A stretch of DNA of 64,000 nt from Actinomadura pelletieri DSM 43383 (GCF_003634705.1 NZ_RBWU01000002.1:806001-870000); one strand, 5' to 3'; counted from the stretch's first letter, positions 44,314-53,058 are shown. Program-made: numbers and translations. The notes: generated by a model not told the origin, from the letters alone.

Positions 44314-45114
44314 TCACCCGTGGTTCGTGTCCGACTCGTCCAGATGCCGGAGCGTGTATTCGGCGGACGCGAAGTAGCCGCCCTGGGGTACGCCCTCGCC
44401 CACAAATGTGTCCGGAATGTCATAAGTTGCTGCGTTGTCCCGGGGGGCATAGCCGAGTCGTTCGTCCAGTTCCCAGAACCGCCGCGGGTTCGCGGACACG
44501 GCGTAGGCGGCGAGGAAGCCGGGGGACGGGACGGTCAGCGCCGCGCGGACGAACCCGGCGCAGTCGCGGGGGCTGAGCCAGGTGGACAGGTGCCTCGGCT
44601 CCGAGGGGCGGTCCACGAAGCTGCCGATGCGCAGGCACACGACGTCCATGCCGAACTTGTCGGCGTAGAGGCGGCCGAGCGCCTCGACGGCGACCTTGCT
44701 GACCCCGTACAGGCCGTCCGGTCGCGGCGGCATCTCGGACGACAGGGTTTCGGTCGACGGGTAGTGGCCGGTGAGCCGGTTGCTGCTGGCCAGCACGACG
44801 CGCGGGACGCCCGCCAGCCGCGCCGCCTCCAGGACGCGCTGCGTGCCGAGGATGTTGCCCTGGACCAGGTCGGGGAACGACGCCTCGTCGGGCACCCCGG
44901 CCAGGTGGACGACGGCGTCCGCGCCCTCCACGGCGCGCGCCGCGCCCGCCAGGTCGGTCAGGTCCGTCCGATGGACGACCTCGTTCGGCGCCTCGGCGCT
45001 CACCGGCGCGACGTCGACGAGGACGAGGCGCTCGGCCTCGTCGCGTAGTGGTCCCCGGAGCGCGGTGCCGATCCGGCCCGCGGCTCCCGTCAGCACGATC
45101 GTCCCCAGGGTCAT
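44314..45114 (-). CDS. NAD-dependent epimerase/dehydratase family, uronate-dehydrogenase-like
   Basis: 266-aa extended SDR. NAD motif TGAAGRIGTAL near 9-19, VVHLAGVPDEASFPDLVQGN, catalytic Ser in VLASSNRLTG, YxxxK as YGVSK, and the WLSPRDCAGFVRAAL segment typical of the uronate dehydrogenase/hexuronate group. Probably oxidises a sugar acid or related metabolite. Single gene; its start is 98 bases from the transglycosylase gene end. Substrate assignment is by resemblance only. Confidence 0.82.
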   Translation of the reverse strand: MTLGTIVLTGAAGRIGTALRGPLRDEAERLVLVDVAPVSAEAPNEVVHRTDLTDLAGAARAVEGADAVVHLAGVPDEASFPDLVQGNILGTQRVLEAARLAGVPRVVLASSNRLTGHYPSTETLSSEMPPRPDGLYGVSKVAVEALGRLYADKFGMDVVCLRIGSFVDRPSEPRHLSTWLSPRDCAGFVRAALTVPSPGFLAAYAVSANPRRFWELDERLGYAPRDNAATYDIPDTFVGEGVPQGGYFASAEYTLRHLDESDTNHG

Positions 45115-45212
45115 GTGCAGCAGTGTCGCACTTCAGTGCACGTCATGATCAAACGCAACGCCGAAAAAGGACAGGAAACCAGGGCGAAATTAATGAAGTT
45201 CGTACGTACCCG

Positions 45213-46049
45213 TCAGTACCAGTTGTGCGACTGCCAGAACGCCCATGCGCCGCACGGGGTCTTGTACCGGGCCTTGATGTAGCCGAGCCCCCAGGCGATC
45301 TGCGTGGGGGAGCTGGTGCGCCAGTCGGCCCCGGCGCTCGCCATCTTCGTGCCGGGAAGGGCCTGCGGGATGCCGTAGGCGCCACTGGACGGGTTCTCGG
45401 CGCGCTCGTTCCAGCCGCTCTCGTGGTTCCACAGCGTCAGCAGCGAGCTCCAGCAGTTCCCCCACCCCTTGAGGGCGTTCATCTTCTTCCCGTATTCCTT
45501 GTTCTGCTTGGCGGACGGGTTGGACTTGGCGAGCCGCTCGCGTTCCTGCCGCTCCTTCAGCTCCGCGCGGGCCTTGGCCTCCTTCTCGGCCCGCTTCCGC
45601 AGCTCGTCCATCTCGCGCTTGTGCTTTTCGTAGGCGCGTTGCTTGGCGGCGGCGATCACGTCCGCCACGATCGGGTCCATGTCCGTCTTCGCCGTGAGCC
45701 TGGTGAGCATCTCGTTGGTCGACAGGTCACCCTCGGCCGCCTTCGGCGGCCTGGTGTCGCCCTCGTCGACGAAACGGCTGATGTCCACCAGCACGACCGC
45801 CGCGCCGATCGCGGCGATCGCCACGATCATGATGGTGACGTTGCTGGTCAGCAGGCGCCGCAGCCGCCGCTTCTTCGGCGGCCGGACGTCCGGCTCACCC
45901 AGGTCGAACGGGTCGTGCGCCTCGGGGGAGCGCCGCGGCGGGGGTACCTGCTTCGCGTCACGCCCGCGCCGCCCCGATCGGCCGCGTCCGGAACGGCCGT
46001 GTCGCGGGGTGGGGTTGGGACGTCTGCGCGTGCCGTGACTCTGTGGCAT
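45213..46049 (-). CDS. membrane-anchored lytic transglycosylase-like protein
   Basis: 278 aa. Basic, disordered cytoplasmic N-terminus (RRRPNPTPRHGRSGRGRSGR and following), one TM near 70-88 (VTIMIVAIAAIGAAVVLVDI), a coiled-coil stretch (KHKREMDELRKRAEKEAKAR) and a C-terminal goose-lysozyme/SLT-like domain. Catalytic Glu lies in LLTLWNHESGWNERAENPSS, followed by GAYGIPQALPGTKMA and IAWGLGYIKARYKTPCGAW. It would cleave peptidoglycan outside the membrane. ATG 46049 is chosen; no good ribosome site is visible, and an in-frame ATG at 46085 is the alternative. Confidence 0.87.
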   Translation of the reverse strand: MPQSHGTRRRPNPTPRHGRSGRGRSGRRGRDAKQVPPPRRSPEAHDPFDLGEPDVRPPKKRRLRRLLTSNVTIMIVAIAAIGAAVVLVDISRFVDEGDTRPPKAAEGDLSTNEMLTRLTAKTDMDPIVADVIAAAKQRAYEKHKREMDELRKRAEKEAKARAELKERQERERLAKSNPSAKQNKEYGKKMNALKGWGNCWSSLLTLWNHESGWNERAENPSSGAYGIPQALPGTKMASAGADWRTSSPTQIAWGLGYIKARYKTPCGAWAFWQSHNWY

Positions 46050-46213
46050 AGGAGAAGAGTGCCTTATCACCCGGGTGCCGTCCATGCATCGTCGACGCGT
46101 CGTCTACGAGCCGGTACGCAAGACCAGGAAAGGACGGTTCATCGGGTGCGGAAGGTACGCGGGGCATCGCGCGTTGTGCGGATGGACGGGACGCGGGACG
46201 AATGCGGGGCATC

Positions 46214-46714
46214 ATGACAACCGTGACTGAGCAGGGCGAACGCCAGACCGACCGGACCGTGCCCGACGAGCTGGTCCACGAGTTCGGCGCGCTGCTCGGC
46301 GCGTCGTCGGCGCTGGAGCGGATCGCGGGCCGGGAACTGGAGCGCCGCTGCGGCATCCGGCACGCGGTCTTCGAGGTGCTGCTGCGGCTGTCGCGGGCCC
46401 GCGAACGCCCGCTCGCGATGGGCGATCTGGCCGGTGAGCTGATCCTGACCAGCGGCGGCATGACGCGGATCATCGACCGGATGGAGGGGGCGGGGCTCGT
46501 CCGCCGCGAACCGGCGCCCGGCGACCGCCGTCGCCAGCTGGTGGAGCTGACCGCGGCCGGACACGCGAAGCTGGAGGAGGCGTTGCGCGTCCACGCCGAG
46601 ACCCTGCGCGAGCATTTCGCCGGGCCGCTGGCCGACGACCAGCGACGCGTTCTGGTGGACGCCCTGCGGACCCTGCACATCACGGCCCGCAAGGAGCTGG
46701 GCGCCCTCCACTGA
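46214..46714 (+). CDS. MarR family transcriptional regulator
   Basis: 166 aa winged helix: RCGIRHAVFEVLLRLSRARE, LAMGDLAGELILTSGGMTRI (recognition helix region), IDRMEGAGLVRREPAPGDRR (wing with the D-R-R signature), then dimerisation helices. ATG 46214 (MTTVTEQ) is used; 46202 is in frame upstream. Ends one base before the convergent S4-paralogue gene. Target genes not evident. Confidence 0.88.
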   Translation: MTTVTEQGERQTDRTVPDELVHEFGALLGASSALERIAGRELERRCGIRHAVFEVLLRLSRARERPLAMGDLAGELILTSGGMTRIIDRMEGAGLVRREPAPGDRRRQLVELTAAGHAKLEEALRVHAETLREHFAGPLADDQRRVLVDALRTLHITARKELGALH

Positions 46715-46715
46715 A

Positions 46716-47321
46716 CTACCGCGAGTAGTGCTCGACGACGAGCTGCTCGTCGCAGATGACGGGGATCTCCCGGCGCTCGGGAAGCCTGGTCAACTGGGCG
46801 GCGAGGGCGTCGTGGCGGACGTCGAGATAGGCCGGGACGGTCTCGGCGTGGCCACCCGCGGCCGCGATCTGGAAGGCGTCCATGGACCGGCTGCGGGCGG
46901 CGATGGTGATGACGTCGCCGGGACGCACCCGGAAGGACGGACGGTCGACGCGCCGCCCGTTCACCAGGACGTGCCGGTGCACGACGAACTGGCGCGCCTG
47001 GTAGATCGTGCGGGCGAACCCGGCGCGCAGGACGAGGGCGTCCAGACGGCGCTCGAGGTCGATGATGAGCGCCTCGCCGGTCTTCCCGCCCGCCCTGGCG
47101 GCCTTGGCGAACGCGTTGCGCAGCTGCGCCTCGCGGATGTTGTACTGCGCGCGGAGCCGCTGCTTCTCGCGCAGCCGCACCTTGTAGTCGGACTCCTGCT
47201 TGCGGGCCCGGCCGTGGACGCCCGGCGGGTAGGGGCGGGCCTCGAAGTACTTCACGGCCTTCGGCGTCAGCGGGATGCCGAGGGCCCGCGAGATCCGCAC
47301 TTTGGGACGAGGGTTGTTCAT
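46716..47321 (-). CDS. rpsD: 30S ribosomal protein S4, zinc-independent paralogue type
   Basis: 201-aa S4: [20 protein letters not shown], then [34 protein letters not shown] and the RNA-binding S4 domain [33 protein letters not shown]. The N-terminal CxxC/CxxxC zinc knuckle of standard S4 is absent, as in the C-minus type. It is not in a ribosomal operon, and its promoter region carries an IdeR/DtxR-like iron box shared with a DUF2470 gene. It may be a backup S4 made under metal limitation. ATG 47321 has AAGGAG 4 bases upstream; the main rpsD is presumably elsewhere. Confidence 0.9.
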   Translation of the reverse strand: MNNPRPKVRISRALGIPLTPKAVKYFEARPYPPGVHGRARKQESDYKVRLREKQRLRAQYNIREAQLRNAFAKAARAGGKTGEALIIDLERRLDALVLRAGFARTIYQARQFVVHRHVLVNGRRVDRPSFRVRPGDVITIAARSRSMDAFQIAAAGGHAETVPAYLDVRHDALAAQLTRLPERREIPVICDEQLVVEHYSR

Positions 47322-47336
47322 CACGCTCCTTGGGAG

Positions 47337-47370
47337 TTAGGTTGACCTAAGTTAGGCAAGCCTAACCTAT
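47337..47370. promoter_or_regulatory. IdeR/DtxR-type iron box (two overlapping palindromes)
   Basis: TTAGGTTGACCTAA (47337-47350) and GTTAGGCAAGCCTAAC (47351-47366) are adjacent palindromes in the 72-base divergent promoter. On the minus strand, 47370-47352 reads ATAGGTTAGGCTTGCCTAA, matching 16 of 19 positions of the iron-box consensus TTAGGTTAGGCTCACCTAA. TTGACC (47342-47347) and TATGCT (47368-47373) could be the -35 and -10 of the DUF2470 gene, placing the box between them. Predicts repression of both genes by iron-loaded regulator. Confidence 0.8.
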
Positions 47371-47393
47371 GCTTCTCGGTCAAGGAGGTCACG

Positions 47394-48239
47394 GTGCGGG
47401 GAACGGAGATCACGGTGGAGGGCCCCACGGCCGCGGAACGGGCGCGGACCCTCGCCTTCGGCATCGCGGACGGCGTCCTGGTCGCCCCGGGCGTCCCGTA
47501 CGCGCCCGTCCCGGCGCACACGACCGACCGCGACGGCAGGCCGCTGCTCCTCGTCCAGACCGGGTCGCCGATCGCCACCGCGCTCCGCGCCGCCACCTCG
47601 GAGGCGGAGCCCGACATGCCCGCCACGCTGCGGATCTCCGATGTCGCGCCGGTCACGCTGGCCGACCGGGTCCGTGGCCGGGCCTGGCTGCACGGCTGGC
47701 TCAGCGAGATCCCGGACGAGGAGCTGCGGGCCGCCGCGATCCGCATCTCGCACGCTCACCCGCGTCCCGAGCTGCTCGACCTCGCCGAGGTCCGCGACGA
47801 CTCCCCGGAGCGGAACGGTCGGCGGGAATGGACGATCCTCGCCCTGGAGGTCGCGCAGGTCGAGATCGACGACTCCTGGGGGAGCGCCACCCTCGAACCC
47901 GAGGAGTACGCGGCCGCCGCACCCGACCCGTTCGTCGCCGTCGAGTCCGGCATCCTCACGCACCTGGACGGCTGCCACCGCGACGAGCTGACGAAACTGC
48001 TGCCCGACGCGGTGCTGCCTGAGTGCGCGCTGCCTGACTCCGCGCTGCCCGAGTCAGCGCCGTCCGGCCTGGTCCGGCCGTTGGCGCTTGACCGGTACGG
48101 ACTGTGGGTACGTTGCCGCGCACCGAAGTCGGAGACGCCCGGCTCGTTCGATCTGCGGCTGCCGTTCGCCGAGCCTGTCAGTGATCTCCACGGTCTGCGG
48201 CACGTGTACCGGCGCCTGTTCGCCCGAGCCACCCCGTAG
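47394..48239 (+). CDS. DUF2470 domain protein (HugZ-like flavin/heme-binding fold)
   Basis: 281 aa. The N-terminal split-barrel part (ERARTLAFGIADGVLVAPG, PAHTTDRDGRPLLLVQTGSP) resembles pyridoxamine-phosphate-oxidase-like HugZ proteins. The C-terminal DUF2470 part contains VESGILTHLDGCHRDELTKL and LALDRYGLWVRCRAP, ending with FDLRLPFAEPVSDLHGLRHV. Relatives bind or degrade heme. The GTG at 47394 has a perfect AAGGAGGT 4 bases upstream. The iron box just before it fits an iron-acquisition role. A repeated ALPxSA-type stretch (ECALPDSALPESAPS) sits in the linker. Confidence 0.8.
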   Translation: MRGTEITVEGPTAAERARTLAFGIADGVLVAPGVPYAPVPAHTTDRDGRPLLLVQTGSPIATALRAATSEAEPDMPATLRISDVAPVTLADRVRGRAWLHGWLSEIPDEELRAAAIRISHAHPRPELLDLAEVRDDSPERNGRREWTILALEVAQVEIDDSWGSATLEPEEYAAAAPDPFVAVESGILTHLDGCHRDELTKLLPDAVLPECALPDSALPESAPSGLVRPLALDRYGLWVRCRAPKSETPGSFDLRLPFAEPVSDLHGLRHVYRRLFARATP

Positions 48240-48562
48240 CCGACCCGTAGTACGTGTTTTCACGGATCCCCGCGCGCACGCGCGTTTTGCCGGTGATCTC
48301 ACGGATGGTGCGGGCCCGTCCCGGCGCGCGATGCTGGTGTCTCCGGCCGAGGGACGCCACCCGTCACTCGTCCGGGCGACCCGGTCGCCGGCTCACCCTC
48401 GCGGGGTGGGTGGGTCGGCGTTCGGGAACCGTACCGGGCAACAGGGCGGCGGCGCCCCGGCCGGGCCGGTGGTCCGGCGCCGCGATCGACAGGGGGCGTG
48501 GTCCGGGCCACTGGTCGCAATTGGCCGTTTCAACGCCGTGGTTCGCGCAGCAGGCTGGAGTC
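48240..48562. other. 323-base gap, no gene recognised
   Basis: Contains a GC hairpin with T-tract near 48271-48288 and a GC-rich remainder. I looked for a SAM or cobalamin riboswitch ahead of the trans-sulfuration gene and found none of their conserved cores. Nothing else can be supported. Confidence 0.4.
48271..48288 (+). terminator. possible terminator after the DUF2470 gene
   Basis: CGCGCG-CA-CGCGCG followed directly by TTTT, 32 bases after the DUF2470 stop. The loop is too small for full pairing, so the effective stem is about 5 bp. Confidence 0.4.
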
Positions 48563-49741
48563 ATGCGCCATCCACAGACCAGAGCCGTCCACCCGCCCGT
48601 GACCGAACCGGTCGGCAGCACCCCGATGGGCGTGCCGCTCTACCAGGGTCACCTCTTCTCCTTCGACGCCGCCGACGACCTCGCCGCCGCCTTCAACGGT
48701 CCGGTGGACACGTTCTTCTACGCCCGCATGGGCAACCCGACCGTCCGTTCGCTCGAACGGGCCGTCACCGAACTCGAAGGCGGGGCCGGGGCGCTCGCCA
48801 CCGCCTCCGGGATGGGCGCCATCAGCACCGTCCTGATGGGGCTGCTGCGTTCCGGTGACCACGTCATCGCGCAGTCCGCCCTGTACGGCGGCACGTTCGC
48901 GCTGTTCCAGGATCTCGCCGAACGGTGGGGCGTGGACGTCACCTACATTCCCGGCGACGACCCGGCCGAGGTGCGGGACGCGCTCCGTCCCACCACCCGT
49001 CTCCTCTACCTGGAGACGGTCGCCAACCCCACCACGCACGTGACGGACCTGCCCGCGTTGACCGAGGCCGTTCGCGGGACGGACGTGCTGACCGTTGTCG
49101 ACAACACCTTCTCCCCACTGCTCTGCACACCGATCGAGCACGGTGTCGACATCGTCGTCCACTCGACGACGAAGTACCTCAGCGGACACGGCGACGTCAT
49201 CGGGGGCGTCGCCGTGTTCGCCGACGCGGACGTGCACAGGCGCGTCTGGAGCCACTCCGCCGAACTGGGCGCCGTCGCCGACCCGTTCGCCGCGTGGCTG
49301 ACCGTGCGGGGTCTGGCCACGATGCCGCTGCGCGTGGCGCGGCAGAGCGAGTCCGCCCTGGACATCGCCCGCCGCCTCGCCGCGCACCCGTCCGTCACCC
49401 GCGTCCACTACCCCGGGCTGCCCGACCATCCGCAGCACGAGGTGGCGCGGCGCCTGCTGCCGGACGGGTGCGGCGGCGTCCTCGCGTTCGAGTTGACCGG
49501 CGGGCGGGACGCGGGCCGGACGTTCTCCGAGGCCCTGCGGCTCATCGCGCTCGGCCCGTCGCTCGGGAACGTCTCGACCCTCGTGATGCATCCGGCGAGC
49601 ACGTCCCACCGCATGATGGACGCCGCGTCCCTCGCCGCCGCCGGGATCACCGAGGGAACGGTCCGCCTGTCGGTCGGGCTGGAACACCCGGACGACCTGT
49701 GGTCCGACATCGACCAGGCCCTCACCAAGGCGGCGGGCTAG
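48563..49741 (+). CDS. trans-sulfuration PLP enzyme (cystathionine gamma-synthase/lyase family)
   Basis: 392-aa Cys/Met-metabolism PLP enzyme. PLP Lys204 in VVHSTTKYLSGHGDVIGG; other signatures YARMGNPTVRSLERAVTELE, ATASGMGAISTVLMGLL, VVDNTFSPLLCTPIEHG and the C-terminal SLGNVSTLVMHPASTSH. Could be a cystathionine gamma-synthase, gamma-lyase or methionine gamma-lyase; residues alone do not decide. Monocistronic. The last 13 bases (GGCGGCGGGCTAG) are repeated at 49899-49911 at the end of an IS remnant. Confidence 0.88.
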   Translation: MRHPQTRAVHPPVTEPVGSTPMGVPLYQGHLFSFDAADDLAAAFNGPVDTFFYARMGNPTVRSLERAVTELEGGAGALATASGMGAISTVLMGLLRSGDHVIAQSALYGGTFALFQDLAERWGVDVTYIPGDDPAEVRDALRPTTRLLYLETVANPTTHVTDLPALTEAVRGTDVLTVVDNTFSPLLCTPIEHGVDIVVHSTTKYLSGHGDVIGGVAVFADADVHRRVWSHSAELGAVADPFAAWLTVRGLATMPLRVARQSESALDIARRLAAHPSVTRVHYPGLPDHPQHEVARRLLPDGCGGVLAFELTGGRDAGRTFSEALRLIALGPSLGNVSTLVMHPASTSHRMMDAASLAAAGITEGTVRLSVGLEHPDDLWSDIDQALTKAAG

Positions 49742-49797
49742 CTGTACCGCCCATGGACGTCGGTGACGGCGACACGGGTGGATGATCTTACTATAGG

Positions 49798-49911
49798 AAG
49801 GACCTCCCGGCGTGGTGTGGAGCTACCACACAGCCACACCACGCCCCGGAGGTCCTTGTGCCCAACCGTAACGCGCCGCTGACCGAGCTGGGCGGGCTGG
49901 CGGCGGGCTAG
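49798..49911 (+). mobile_element. remnant of an IS481-type element: inverted-repeat end plus 5' stub of transposase
   Basis: A long dyad pairs AAGGACCTCC and GGCGTGGTGTGG (49798-49820) with CCACACCACGCC and GGAGGTCCTT (49834-49857). It is followed at once by GTG and the codons PNRNAPLTELG, which resemble the start of actinobacterial IS481 transposases (xxxNAPLTxxGRLRLAR). The frame is cut after 12 codons and runs into a sequence identical for 13 bases to the end of the upstream gene, so only the left end remains. Family assignment rests on this short match. Confidence 0.55.
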
Positions 49912-51059
49912 AGGTAGAAGCCGGTCGCCGTGGCCGGGCCCGCCATGTCCTCGGGCCGTTCTTCGCCCCTGCGCAGGGCGGCCAGCTCGGCCAACGTCGC
50001 GCCGTCCGCGCCGATCTCGCCGGGCGCCGCGTCCGCGTCGTCCAGCCAGGACACCGCCTCCGTCCGGGTGAGCGGTCCCACCTCGATCTGCGCGAGGCAG
50101 CGGCCGGGACGCACCACCGCCGGGTGCAGCATGGCGAGGTCCTCGTTGGTGGTGATGGCGACCAGCACGTCCCGGCCCTGCCCGAGCATCCCGTCGGTGA
50201 GGTTCAGCAGCCGTGACAGGCCCTGGCCCGTCGACTGCTTGGCCTCACCGCGGATCAGTTCGTCGCAGTCCTCCAGGATCAGCAGCCGCCAGCGGCGGTT
50301 CTCGGCCTCGTCGTCGCCGACCGCGACCTCCATCAGGTAGCTGGGCGTGCCGAACAGCGCCTCCGGGTCGAGGACGCAGTCGGCCTGGCACCAGTCCTTC
50401 CAGGCGCGGGCGAGGGCGCGCAGCGCGGTCGTCTTCCCGGTACCGGGCGGGCCGTGCAGGAGCAGCAGCCGTCCCGACACGTCCTCGCCGGTGAGGCCCA
50501 TCACCTTGTCGAGGGCCTCGGCGACCGGTGCGGTGTAGTTGCGCCGGATGTCGGTCCACGCGTCGGCGGCGATCGTGCGTTCGCTGCGGGTGGGCCCGTG
50601 CGTCCCCATGTGCCAGAAGCCCATCTCGACGCTGGTCTCGTCCGCCTTCGGCGGGTCGGTCGCGTCCTTCACCGACGTTTCGAGGACGCTCTCGGCCAGC
50701 TCGTCCGACACGGCGGACACGGCGACGTACGCGATGCCGTTCTTCCACCGGTTGGAGAGCAGCGTGTACCCGTCGCCCTCCGCGAGCACGGATTCCTTGT
50801 TCTTCTCGTGCGCGACCCGCACGACGCGGGCGTCGTCGGGGCGCAGGGGCGCTTCCGCCTTGACGTACTCCAGCCGCGTCGAACGTGACCACGGCTGCTC
50901 ACCGGACGCGAACGGACGCAGCGACAGCACGTCCATCACGTCGGCGGGGGAGTTCCTGTCGCTGAGATTGAAGATCACGGGCAGTGTCGAGTCCGGCCCG
51001 GGGTCGGTGACGTTCCGCTGGGACTCTATGAGATGCAAAACCTCCTGCGACGTGGTCAT
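49908..51059 (-). CDS. AAA ATPase, DUF5925 type
   Basis: 383 aa. An N-terminal DUF5925 region (about 1-180; IFNLSDRNSPADVMDVLSLR, HEKNKESVLAEGDGYTLLSN) is followed by an AAA+ domain. Walker A LHGPPGTGKTTALRALARAW, Walker B LLILEDCDELIRG, sensor 1 ITTNEDLAMLHPAVVRPGRC with the arginine finger region. The fold suggests a remodelling ATPase; the target is unknown. Its stop overlaps the IS remnant by 4 bases, so the extreme C-terminus (ATGFYL) may have been altered by that insertion or deletion event. Confidence 0.85.
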   Translation of the reverse strand: MTTSQEVLHLIESQRNVTDPGPDSTLPVIFNLSDRNSPADVMDVLSLRPFASGEQPWSRSTRLEYVKAEAPLRPDDARVVRVAHEKNKESVLAEGDGYTLLSNRWKNGIAYVAVSAVSDELAESVLETSVKDATDPPKADETSVEMGFWHMGTHGPTRSERTIAADAWTDIRRNYTAPVAEALDKVMGLTGEDVSGRLLLLHGPPGTGKTTALRALARAWKDWCQADCVLDPEALFGTPSYLMEVAVGDDEAENRRWRLLILEDCDELIRGEAKQSTGQGLSRLLNLTDGMLGQGRDVLVAITTNEDLAMLHPAVVRPGRCLAQIEVGPLTRTEAVSWLDDADAAPGEIGADGATLAELAALRRGEERPEDMAGPATATGFYL

Positions 51060-51130
51060 ACCGAGAATGATCAGCCCCGATGGTGACCGAAGTCCATCGA
51101 ATTAGCCCGGGAACGCCCGTGTTCCGCCGG

Positions 51131-51895
51131 TCAGGAGCCGTTCTCGCGGGCGGCCCTGCGCGCCTCGGCCTCCTCCAGGTCGAGCTTCTCGGCCTCCTCG
51201 GGAGTGGGCGCCGAGCCGCCCAGGTAGGCGGGCTGCCACCATGTCTCGCCCGGCTTGGGCACGTCGGGATACTCGCGCTGCGCCTTCTCCAGCAGCGTCG
51301 ACAACTGCGCGTGCAGGTCACGGGTGGCCTGGTCGTAGTCGTCGCCGCGCTTGGGGTACATGGGTTCGCCGACGAGGATCGTCACCGGCACGTTGCGTTG
51401 CAGGAGCCTGCGCTTGTGGCCCTTGGTCCACAGCCGCTGCGGCCCCCAGAGCGTGACCGGGATCAGCGGGACCTTGCCGCCCACCGCCATCCGCACCGCG
51501 CCGTTCTTGATCTCCTTCACGGTGAACGAGCGGCTGATGGTCGCCTCCGCGAACACCCCGACGATCTCCCCGGCCTTCAACGCCCGTAGCGACGCCGCGT
51601 ACGAGGAAGCGCCCGCGTCCCGGTCGACGGGGATGTGCCGCATCCCGCGCATCAGCGGCCCGCCGATCCGGCTGTCGAAGATCTCCTTCTTCGCCATGAA
51701 TCGCACCAGCCGCCCGGACGGGTGCGCGGCGAGGCCCGCGAAGATGAAGTCGAGGTAGCTGATGTGGTTGCTGACGAGAACCGCGCCGCCGGTGCGGGGA
51801 ATCCGCTCGGCCCCCTCCAGACGAATCTTGAGGTTCAGAGCCTTGAACACGCCTTGGGCCGTCTTGATCACCGGCGGGTACACGATTTCGGGCAT
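51131..51895 (-). CDS. 1-acyl-sn-glycerol-3-phosphate acyltransferase family (PlsC-like)
   Basis: 254-aa membrane-associated lysophospholipid acyltransferase. Motif I NHISYLDFIF (HX4D), motif II GPLMRGMRHIPVDRDAG, motif III FAEATISRSF (the usual EGTRS/EATIS), motif IV LIPVTLWGPQRLW. The charged C-terminal tail (EEAEKLDLEEAEARRAAREN) extends beyond the core. ATG 51895 is used; the much longer open frame upstream is not family-like. Probably adds the second acyl chain in phospholipid synthesis. Confidence 0.9.
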   Translation of the reverse strand: MPEIVYPPVIKTAQGVFKALNLKIRLEGAERIPRTGGAVLVSNHISYLDFIFAGLAAHPSGRLVRFMAKKEIFDSRIGGPLMRGMRHIPVDRDAGASSYAASLRALKAGEIVGVFAEATISRSFTVKEIKNGAVRMAVGGKVPLIPVTLWGPQRLWTKGHKRRLLQRNVPVTILVGEPMYPKRGDDYDQATRDLHAQLSTLLEKAQREYPDVPKPGETWWQPAYLGGSAPTPEEAEKLDLEEAEARRAARENGS

Positions 51896-52051
51896 GTGAG
51901 CACGGTACTTGAGGCGTCCATGATCAGCGAGGTCCGGCCGGGGGTTGGCGATGCCTCCCACAACGGGCCGCATCTCTGAGAAGGTGGGGTTGTGACGTGA
52001 GCCGCCGAGGCACCAAGATCGCTCTAGAGGGTGAAAGGGGATGAGCGACTG

Positions 52052-52912
52052 ATGGAACCGTTGGACGCGGCGGCGGACGTGCACGCGCTCATCCGCGATG
52101 TGCTTCCCGCCCTGGCCCCCACCGCCTGGTTCGACTCCGGCACCTCCGAGGTGGTGTTGCCGGTCGGCAGGTCGGAGGCGAGGGCCTCCAGTTGGACGGT
52201 GCTGGAGCGCTGCGCCCGGGAGCCGCGCTCGGCATGGCCGCGGGTGGTGGACGAGTGGGTCCGCGAGGTCGGTGACCGCGCGTTCCTCGCCGTCGGGGAG
52301 ATGGAGCTGTTCGGTGACGTCCGGGAGCTGTTGCGGCTGCGCATCGTGCCGAAGCTCGCGCCGCGCGACCGGGAGGGCCTGGTGGTCGTTCCCGCCGGGG
52401 ACCATTTCGACGCGATGGTGATGATCGAGCATCCCCGTTACGGCGGCCCGCTCACCAAGGCGCGCGCCGGTCTGCTCGGCCTCCACAAGCTCGGCTATGT
52501 GATGACGAACACCCACGACCGCGAACTGGCCGATGTCGCCGTCCGCGACCAGCCGCTCCTTCCGGGGCGCAATGTCCGGGTCGTCACCAAGCCCGGCAGC
52601 CGCTACGTGTCGGCGCTGCTCAGCGAGGTCGACCAGTTCCTGCCGTGGCCGAACCAGCACGGCGCGCTGGTCGGCGTTCCGTGTCACAGCACGCTGCTGC
52701 TCTACCCGATCACCTCGTCGGCGGTCCGGGAGGTGCTGCCGGTCTTCGCGGACGTCGTCCGGGAGATGCACGCCGACGCCGACGACCCCTGCGCGCCCGG
52801 CGTCTACTGGAGCCATGGCGCGCGCCGTCTGACGCCGCTGTCGGCGACCGCGGCCCCCTCCGGCGAGTTCGCGACGCTCCTGCACCGCCTCCCCGACGAC
52901 GAGGTCGGCTAG
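52052..52912 (+). CDS. hypothetical protein, DUF1444-like pattern
   Basis: 286 aa, cytoplasmic, mixed alpha/beta, no TM or signal. Segments such as LVVVPAGDHFDAMVMIEHPR, GLHKLGYVMTNTHDRELADV and LVGVPCHSTLLLYPITSSAV suggest a fold in the DUF1444/YtpQ range, but I do not recognise it with certainty. ATG 52052 has AAAGGGG about 11 bases upstream; GTG 52031 in frame is the alternative. Convergent with ung. Confidence 0.6.
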   Translation: MEPLDAAADVHALIRDVLPALAPTAWFDSGTSEVVLPVGRSEARASSWTVLERCAREPRSAWPRVVDEWVREVGDRAFLAVGEMELFGDVRELLRLRIVPKLAPRDREGLVVVPAGDHFDAMVMIEHPRYGGPLTKARAGLLGLHKLGYVMTNTHDRELADVAVRDQPLLPGRNVRVVTKPGSRYVSALLSEVDQFLPWPNQHGALVGVPCHSTLLLYPITSSAVREVLPVFADVVREMHADADDPCAPGVYWSHGARRLTPLSATAAPSGEFATLLHRLPDDEVG

Positions 52913-52993
52913 GGCCTTTCCGCCCTGACCTCAGCCCCCACGCGAACGCGTGACCCGCCCGGCACAGCGAAGCCAAAGGCAAGCGAACCCGGC

Positions 52994-53012
52994 CGCATCG
53001 CGAAGCGATGCG
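52994..53012. terminator. short perfect hairpin between convergent genes
   Basis: CGCATCGC-GAA-GCGATGCG, 8 bp with a 3-base loop, in the 146-base spacer between the hypothetical gene and ung. Symmetric, without T-tract; could serve as a bidirectional end or be a small repeat element. Confidence 0.35.
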
Positions 53013-53058
53013 CGTTCGCACCAGGAACGGTCACGCAACGAGCCGTGCCTGCAGTGAT

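Noticed and set aside
48240..48562. SAM or cobalamin riboswitch before the trans-sulfuration gene
   Set aside because: Looked for conserved cores of SAM-I, SAM-IV and B12 elements; none is present.
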